Below, piece by piece: positions 58,836 through 64,000 of a stretch of 64,000 nt of DNA (within the stretch, counting starts at the first letter, position 1; each line of letters starts with the position of its first letter). A program made the position numbers and the translations under genes. The notes beneath the pieces are model-generated. The model searched no databases and was not told the origin of the DNA. It worked only from the letters and a program-made list of their open reading frames with translations. Source of the stretch: VXYL01 sp965243095 (GTDB lineage: Bacteria; Pseudomonadota; Gammaproteobacteria; Pseudomonadales; Azotimanducaceae); contig OZ251530.1 of the NCBI GenBank assembly GCA_965243095.1, positions 62,001 through 126,000 on the forward strand. Reading direction: 5' to 3'.

Positions 58836-61196
58836 ATGTTACACAAGTTGTTCAAACGCAAGCCGCGCCTTGATGCGCCGGAACCCGCGGCGCGCATCGC
58901 CGCGCTGGCGGCGCTGGCGGACGACGCGCAGGACGAGTTCGAACGCCTTGCCCTGAACGACGCCGACGCCGCCGTGCGCGGCGCCGCGCTTGCCCGCCTC
59001 ACGCGCCTGCAGCCGCTCGTCGCCGTGTTGGAGGATGCGGCGTTGGCCGGCGAGGCGGCGCAACGCTTGCTCGCGTTGGTGGACGAAGACGCGCCGGCGT
59101 CCGTGCGCCAGCATCCGGCGGTGCTGCGCGCGGCGGTGGTTTCGGCCGAGGACGCGGCCGCGGCAACGCAGGCGGCGGCGGGCATCGCCGACGTGGGCGA
59201 ACGCGCCGCGGCGATTTTGGCGCACCGCCACGCCGGCGTGCGCTTGGCCATCGTCGAGGAGATTTGGCATCCGCCCCTGCTGGCCGCGTTGGAGAAAGCC
59301 GCCCGCGGCACCGACAGCGCCACGCATCGCTTGGCGCGCGAACGCGGCGCCGCCCATCGCAGCGCCGTGGCGGAGCGCGAACGCCAAGACGCGCAAGCGA
59401 ACGAACTGTTGGCCGCGGCCGCCGCCCTGGACGCCGACGATGCGCACTACCCAGCGCGTCACGGCGCCTTGGAGCGCAAGTGGCGCGAGACCTTGAGCGC
59501 CATTGAGGCCACCGACGGCCAGCTTGCCCGCTTCGGCGTGGTGGCGCGGGATGTGGCAGCGCTGCGGTTGCGCTTCCCGGCCCGACGCACGCCGCCGCCA
59601 GCGCCGCGGCCAGCCAAGACGGAGGCTTTCGCCGGGTTGCTCCGGGAAGCCGAAGCGCTGCCGGCGGCGGTGCGCGAAGTCGTCGCGTCCGAAACTGCCT
59701 TCGAAACGCTCTCGGCACAAGTGCGCGAGTTCGCGCGCCAAGCGACCGCCATCGGCGAAAAGTGGAACGCGCTGGCCGATGCCGAGCAACCGGAGGCCAC
59801 CCTGCGCGAGTGTTTCCAAGCCGCGGTGGCCGAAGTGATGGCGCATACGCGCCCGCTGGAGCGGGCGGAATCGCTTGCTGAGCAGGCGGCCAAGGTGTTG
59901 GACGCCAGCGAGAAAGAACCCCGCGTCGAATCCATCGGCGAGCGCAAACGCGAGCTGGCCCGCCATCGCGCCGCCGTCGAACGGCTGATCAAACGCTACG
60001 ATTGGCCGGAGTCCATGGCCGAACCCGGGCAGTTGCAGGCGCTTCGGCAGCGTCACGACGCGCTTGCCGAATCCTTGGCGCGGTGCGATGCTGACACCGA
60101 GGAACTGGCGGAGAAAGCCGCCGCCGAACTCGCGCAGCTGCGTCAATGCGTGGAATCCGGCGCGGCGCAGCAAGCGATGTCGCTCGATCAGCGCGTGCGG
60201 AATCTGGTGCGGCGTCTGCCGCCGAACGCGGCGCGGCAGCTCAACGCGGACTTGGCCGAGGTCGGCGCCGCGTTGCGGGAACTGCGCGATTGGCGTCTCT
60301 ACGCGGAAACGCCCAAACGCGAGGAGTTGTGCCGCGAGATGGAGGCGTTGGCGGAGAGTCCGCTGCCGGTGGCGGCGCAAACCGAGGCCGTGCGCGGGCT
60401 GCGCCAACGCTGGAACGCCCTCGGCCACGCCCACATGGGGCGCTCCAAGTCCCTCACCAAGCGTTTCGAGGCCGCGGCCGAACAGGCGTTCGCGCCGTGC
60501 CGCAGCCACTTCAAGGAGCAGTCCGAGCGCCGCGCCTTCAATCTCGGGCAGCGCCGCGCCATCGTCACGGCGCTGGAGGAGTTCGTGGAGAAGAACGACT
60601 GGGAGCACGCGGACTGGCGCGGCGTGGAGCGCGTGTTGCGCCAGGCGCGCAACGAATGGCGCGCCTACCATCCGGTGGATCGCAAGGCGGAAAAGGACAT
60701 CAAGCCGCGTTTCGAGGAGCTGGCCGGGCAGATTCACGGCAAGCTGAAGGACGCTTGGAACCAGCATTTGCAGGCCAAGGAGGAGATCGTCGCCGAAGCC
60801 GTGAAGGTGCGCGAATCCGGCGAACAGGCGAGCGCCAAGGCGGATGCCATGAAAGCGCTGCAGCGGCGCTGGAAAGACGCCGGCCCGGCGCCGCGCTCCG
60901 CCGATCAGCGGTTGTGGAAGCAATTTCGCGCAGAGTGCGACGCGGTGTTCGAGGATCGCACCGCCGCCATGGGCCGCCACATGGAACGCCGCAACGCCAT
61001 CGACGAGGCCGAAACCCTCGTCAGCGAGCTGGAACGCCGCGTGGATCTGGACGCCGCGTTGGACCGCAACACCGTCGCCGACTACCAGCGCCGCTTGGAC
61101 GCCTTGGGCTCGCTGCCAAAGGAACTGCGCCGCCGCGCCGAAACCACCATCGCCGACGCCGACCGGGCTGTCGTGGAGCACCAGCGCGGGCGGTGA
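58836..61196 (+). CDS. DUF349-domain protein
   Basis: Long helical protein of 786 residues built from DUF349 repeats. These are coiled, Trp-containing helical units such as QTEAVRGLRQRWNALGHA, WRGVERVLRQARNEWRAYHP and DAMKALQRRWKDAGPAP. An N-terminal Ala-rich region with HEAT-like character comes first. The family is widespread and of unclear function; it has been linked loosely to nucleic-acid or stress processes. ATG 58836 is used. The frame is open 280 bases further upstream, but that part overlaps the divergent hydrolase gene. A perfect palindromic repeat begins 3 bases after its stop. Confidence 0.85.
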   Translation: MLHKLFKRKPRLDAPEPAARIAALAALADDAQDEFERLALNDADAAVRGAALARLTRLQPLVAVLEDAALAGEAAQRLLALVDEDAPASVRQHPAVLRAAVVSAEDAAAATQAAAGIADVGERAAAILAHRHAGVRLAIVEEIWHPPLLAALEKAARGTDSATHRLARERGAAHRSAVAERERQDAQANELLAAAAALDADDAHYPARHGALERKWRETLSAIEATDGQLARFGVVARDVAALRLRFPARRTPPPAPRPAKTEAFAGLLREAEALPAAVREVVASETAFETLSAQVREFARQATAIGEKWNALADAEQPEATLRECFQAAVAEVMAHTRPLERAESLAEQAAKVLDASEKEPRVESIGERKRELARHRAAVERLIKRYDWPESMAEPGQLQALRQRHDALAESLARCDADTEELAEKAAAELAQLRQCVESGAAQQAMSLDQRVRNLVRRLPPNAARQLNADLAEVGAALRELRDWRLYAETPKREELCREMEALAESPLPVAAQTEAVRGLRQRWNALGHAHMGRSKSLTKRFEAAAEQAFAPCRSHFKEQSERRAFNLGQRRAIVTALEEFVEKNDWEHADWRGVERVLRQARNEWRAYHPVDRKAEKDIKPRFEELAGQIHGKLKDAWNQHLQAKEEIVAEAVKVRESGEQASAKADAMKALQRRWKDAGPAPRSADQRLWKQFRAECDAVFEDRTAAMGRHMERRNAIDEAETLVSELERRVDLDAALDRNTVADYQRRLDALGSLPKELRRRAETTIADADRAVVEHQRGR

Positions 61197-61199
61197 ACC

Positions 61200-61312
61200 C
61201 CTGGGAGCGCGGGCGTCTCGCCCGCATGGAGGCGAGAGCCGAACCATATGGTGCTCACGGTGGTCTTTTGGGCGCTACGCGCCTTTGCGGGCGAGACGCC
61301 CGCGCTCCCAGG
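61200..61312. repeat. Palindromic repeat, 113 bp, with perfect 27-bp arms
   Basis: Arms at 61200-61226 and 61286-61312 are exact inverted copies (outer bases CCTGGGAGCGCGGGCGTCTC). Each arm itself folds as a 7-bp hairpin, GCGGGCG/CGCCCGC. The arm is the same core sequence found inside the 10450-10571 element and at 44716-44742. The element fills almost all the space between the stop of the DUF349 gene and the stop of the convergent dgcA gene, and may serve as a two-way terminator. Confidence 0.8.
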
Positions 61313-61314
61313 TT

Positions 61315-62316
61315 TCAGCCCCAGACGGCGCTGTTGAAAGAGACGCGATCGTCTTCGTAGCGTAGCGCCGGGGTTCGGTCGCGTGCCAAGAGCAGCGGGC
61401 CGTCCAAGTCCACCACGCGGGCGAAACCGGCGAGTAGCAGCGCCGGTGCCACCGCCAGCGAGGTGGACACCATGCAGCCGACCATCACGCCGAGGCCCAG
61501 TGCTTGCGCCTCACGCGCCAGTTGCAGCGCGCGGGTCAAGCCGCCGGTTTTGTCCAGCTTGATGTTGACGAGCTGATAGCGGGCCGCGACGGTGGCTAGG
61601 CTTGTGCCGTCGCGCACGCTTTCGTCGGCGGCGATGGGAACCGGCAGGCGGGCTTGCGCAAGCGCGGCGTCGTCGGTTTCCGGCAATGGTTGTTCGATGA
61701 GCCGTACGCCGCACTGCTCGGCGGCGGGGGCGAAACGGCGCAGCGCGGCCATGCTCCAGCCCTCGTTCGCGTCGACGAGCAGCTGGGCGTTCGGGGCGTT
61801 GCGGCGCACTGCGTGGAGGCGGGCGATGTCTTCGGCCACGTCGGCGCTGCCGAGTTTGAGTTTCAGCAAGGGGCGATGCCGCTCCTCGGTGGCGCGGGCG
61901 CCCATCGCTTGCGGCGAATCCAAGCTGAGGGTGTAGGCCGTTGCGACTTTGCGCGGCTGGGGAACGCCGGCGAGGCGCCACGCCGGCAGCCGGCGGCGCT
62001 TACATTCCAAATCCCAGAGGGCGCAGTCGATGGCGTTGCGCGCCGCGCCGGGGGGCAACGCCGTTTGCAGCGCTTGGCGCGTTAGCGGGCCGCGGTAGGC
62101 GTTGATGGTCTCGACCACTGCGCCGGCACATTCGCCGTAGCGGGCGTAGGGCACACATTCGCCGCGGCCTTGGCAAGCGCCCTCCGTCACGGTGGCGACC
62201 ACCACCTCCGCCACGCTTTTCTCGCCGCGGGCGATGCGGAATGGGCGGGCGATGGGCCAGCGCTCAGCTTGCGCGGAAACGGAGCGGGGTGGTTCGTCGT
62301 CCTCCGCGCCGCTCAT
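61315..62316 (-). CDS. dgcA: N-acetyl-D-glutamate racemase DgcA (enolase superfamily, dipeptide-epimerase-like)
   Basis: Enolase-superfamily protein of 333 residues, annotated in most genomes as dipeptide epimerase. The barrel has LLKLKLGSADVAED (catalytic Lys), LLVDANEGWSMAALRRF, RLIEQPLP, IAADESVRD and NIKLDKTGG (second Lys), which carry the metal acids and catalytic lysines. Paired with dgcN, it fits DgcA, which racemises N-acetyl-glutamate in D-glutamate breakdown. Its ATG overlaps the dgcN stop by four bases. If the pair assignment is wrong, L-Ala-D/L-Glu epimerase is the alternative. Confidence 0.85.
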   Translation of the reverse strand: MSGAEDDEPPRSVSAQAERWPIARPFRIARGEKSVAEVVVATVTEGACQGRGECVPYARYGECAGAVVETINAYRGPLTRQALQTALPPGAARNAIDCALWDLECKRRRLPAWRLAGVPQPRKVATAYTLSLDSPQAMGARATEERHRPLLKLKLGSADVAEDIARLHAVRRNAPNAQLLVDANEGWSMAALRRFAPAAEQCGVRLIEQPLPETDDAALAQARLPVPIAADESVRDGTSLATVAARYQLVNIKLDKTGGLTRALQLAREAQALGLGVMVGCMVSTSLAVAPALLLAGFARVVDLDGPLLLARDRTPALRYEDDRVSFNSAVWG

Positions 62317-63311
62317 CCGAGCATCCTGTCCACCAGCGTTGCGACGCCGTCGCGGATGGGGTCGCAGGCCGGCAAGCCATGCTGGCAAGCAACCTCCGCG
62401 ATGGCGCGACGCGCTTCGTCCGCGGACAGCGCCGCCGTGTTCAAGGCGATGCCGACGCAGCGCATTCGCGGATTGGTCAGGCGTCCCAGGGCCAAGGTTT
62501 GCTGCACAACCTCGCCCACATCCGCGATCGGCGTGGCGACGTTGCGCATGGTGGTGCGGGTGGGTTCGTGGCACGCCACCACCGCGTCCGGCTGGGTGCC
62601 GTGCAGCAGCGCCAAGCTGACGCCGGCGAAGGAGGGGTGGAACAGCGAGCCTTGGCCTTCCACCACATCCCAATGTTCCGCGTCGTTGTCCGGCGAGAGG
62701 GCTTCCGCGGCGCCGGCGGCGAAGTCCGAAACCACCGCGTCGATGGCCACGCCGGTGCCGGCGATGAGGATGCCGGTCTGCCCGGTGGCGCGGTAGTCCG
62801 CGGCCACGCCGCGCCGCTTGAGTTCGCGTTCGATGGCGAGGGCGGCGTACTTCTTGCCCACGGAGCAATCGGTACCGACGGTGAGCAGCCGCTTGCCGGT
62901 GCGCTTGCGGCCGGTGGCGGTGGGGAAGGTAGTGTTGGGCTGGCGCACATCGATGAGCCGCCGGCCGAGGCGCTGCGCCGCGCTTGCCACCTCCGGCAGT
63001 TCCGCCAAGCGGGTGTGCATTCCGCTGGCGATGTCGAGGCCGGCTTCCAAGGCGTCCACGAGGTGTGGGCGCCAAGCGGCCGGCACCACGCCGCCCGGGT
63101 TGACGACGCCGACGACCAGTGTGCGGGCGCCCAAGCGCTTGGCCTCGGCGGCGTGCAGATCCGCCACGCCAAGATCGGCGGCGCAACCGGGCAGCCGCTG
63201 CTGACCGACCACCGATTCGCGCCGCCAATCGACGATGCCCTGGCCGGTCTTGGCGGCTAGGGCGTCTTTGGCGTCGCCGAGGAAGACGAGGTAGGGCGTT
63301 TCGATTCGCAT
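62313..63311 (-). CDS. dgcN: D-glutamate N-acetyltransferase DgcN (DUF1611)
   Basis: Protein of 332 residues of the DUF1611 family. Members acetylate D-glutamate in the DgcN-DgcA route by which marine bacteria use D-amino acids from peptidoglycan. Visible are the N-terminal TPYLVFLGDAKDALAAKTGQ, the P-loop-like LLTVGTDCSVGKKYAALAIE, RATGQTGILIAGTGVAIDAV and VVEGQGSLFHPSFAGVSLAL. The gene overlaps dgcA by four bases (ATGA), the published arrangement. DUF1611 without dgcA would have been left unnamed. Confidence 0.88.
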   Translation of the reverse strand: MRIETPYLVFLGDAKDALAAKTGQGIVDWRRESVVGQQRLPGCAADLGVADLHAAEAKRLGARTLVVGVVNPGGVVPAAWRPHLVDALEAGLDIASGMHTRLAELPEVASAAQRLGRRLIDVRQPNTTFPTATGRKRTGKRLLTVGTDCSVGKKYAALAIERELKRRGVAADYRATGQTGILIAGTGVAIDAVVSDFAAGAAEALSPDNDAEHWDVVEGQGSLFHPSFAGVSLALLHGTQPDAVVACHEPTRTTMRNVATPIADVGEVVQQTLALGRLTNPRMRCVGIALNTAALSADEARRAIAEVACQHGLPACDPIRDGVATLVDRMLG

Positions 63312-63327
63312 TGTCTTCGGGTTCGAC

Positions 63328-64000
63328 TTAGAGAAAGACCAGCGTCGTCGCCAAAGAAAGCAGAAAGCCGGGAATCAACAACACCGTGTAGCAGCCACCG
63401 AGCACAAACCACTTGAAGGCGGTGACCACGCGCCCGTTGCGGTAGTAGCGGCGCAGCGCCAAGTAGGAGTACACAACGGCCCACGCCAACAACCCGCGGT
63501 AAATCCAACTGAAGGTTTGACCCAAGAAACCCTCTTCCCCGCCCGGCAAGTTCTCATACTCCGGCAACAACAACAGCACCGTGTACACCAGAAAGCTGAA
63601 GGTGTGTAGCTGCATCGCGAACACCAAGTGTTCCGTGTAGTAGCGGTGGCTGGAATAGAAAAACAACTTGAGCAGCAACGCATACGCTGGCAGCGTCACG
63701 AACATGGCCAGCGGCAGATTGTCCAGTAGCTGACTCGCGGCGCCGCGCCAATCGTGCAGCGCTTCCACCGCCCCACGGGCAAGGAAGCTGTCGACAGGCC
63801 CAAGATCGTCCGCCTCGCCGCCGCCTTTCTTAATGCCTTGGTCAGCTTCAAGCGTATCCTCGTCGTTGCGGCTTCCCCAATTCGTCTCCAAGACCCCTGC
63901 CATGAAGCACAGAGCGGCTTTCTCTTCCCCTTGGCGGCCTAGAATCTGCTCCATCATGTGGCGCTGGCGCGGCGAAAGCGCCCGGCGGAACCGCGGAGCG
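63328..64000 (-). CDS. DUF3667-like membrane protein, cut by window edge
   Basis: The frame runs from its stop at 63328 to the right edge of the window, so the N-terminus is outside. The visible ~224 residues contain a hydrophilic first part, then four membrane helices: LAMFVTLPAYALLLKLFFYS, HLVFAMQLHTFSFLVYTVLL, WIYRGLLAWAVVYSYLALRR and WFVLGGCYTVLLIPGFLLSL. The sequence RYYTEHLVFAMQLHTFSFL matches the DUF3667 pattern. Many family members begin with a zinc ribbon, which would lie off the window. An ATG at 63957 is in frame but gives an abrupt start. Function unknown. Confidence 0.75.
   Translation of the reverse strand, partial: APRFRRALSPRQRHMMEQILGRQGEEKAALCFMAGVLETNWGSRNDEDTLEADQGIKKGGGEADDLGPVDSFLARGAVEALHDWRGAASQLLDNLPLAMFVTLPAYALLLKLFFYSSHRYYTEHLVFAMQLHTFSFLVYTVLLLLPEYENLPGGEEGFLGQTFSWIYRGLLAWAVVYSYLALRRYYRNGRVVTAFKWFVLGGCYTVLLIPGFLLSLATTLVFL

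Noticed and set aside
1..64000. tRNA, rRNA, tmRNA or prophage genes
   Set aside because: No T-loop sequences, rRNA-like stretches, integrase or phage structural genes were found by reading; a profile search could still reveal a divergent one.

Overview
This is a GC-rich bacterial chromosome segment. Conserved gene order points to a gammaproteobacterium: fmdB-aspS-yebC-ruvCAB-tolQRAB-pal-cpoB, gmk-rpoZ-spoT-recG next to yicC/rph-pyrE, and prfB-lysS with the programmed RF2 frameshift. The mix of TonB receptor, LLM oxidoreductase, amidohydrolase, DgcN/DgcA and palindromic repeats suits an uncultured environmental (perhaps marine or host-associated) lineage; that last step is inference. No tRNA, rRNA or CRISPR array was seen.

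Layout. 0-6 kb: end of an RND pump, two GT-C type membrane glycosyltransferases transcribed divergently, and an AbiEii-type nucleotidyltransferase with a small partner. 6-19 kb: Tat-exported aldo/keto reductase, larC, GMC oxidoreductase, a small MITE-like element, pspC, an M48 protease, an LLM oxidoreductase, then a TonB receptor followed by an unusual double-thioredoxin/ankyrin protein. 19-20.5 kb: a Uma2-like nuclease and the remnant of an Rpn/YhgA-type gene. 20.5-28.5 kb: recG, spoT, rpoZ, gmk and yicC on the minus strand, diverging from rph-pyrE. 28.5-34.5 kb: a GT2-GtrA protein, prfB-lysS-ung in tightly overlapping order, and a second GT2 protein. 34.5-44.6 kb: twelve minus-strand genes for the Tol-Pal envelope machine, Holliday-junction processing and aspartyl-tRNA synthetase.

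44.6-57.7 kb is accessory DNA. An amidohydrolase and a VOC protein border a type III-like restriction locus with the order res, DUF4365 gene, unrecognised 374-aa gene, mod. The mod gene is broken by a 1311-bp ISAzo13-type insertion with a 3-bp target duplication, and also by a frameshift. Next to it lies a probable independent small RNA gene (consensus -35, four stem-loops, strong terminator), then an AAA ATPase/PIN-like gene pair that may be a second defence module. 57.7-64 kb: an alpha/beta hydrolase, a DnaA-box-like cluster, a DUF349 protein, the dgcN-dgcA D-glutamate pair and the end of a DUF3667 membrane protein.

Three kinds of small palindromic repeat are scattered through the window: a 122-bp element with 24-bp terminal inverted repeats, a 27-bp-arm palindrome that shares its core, and a 40-nt double-hairpin element, one copy of which forms the N-terminal codons of ruvC. 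The candidates for undescribed biology are the res-DUF4365-unknown-mod cassette, the AAA/PIN pair and the small RNA between them.
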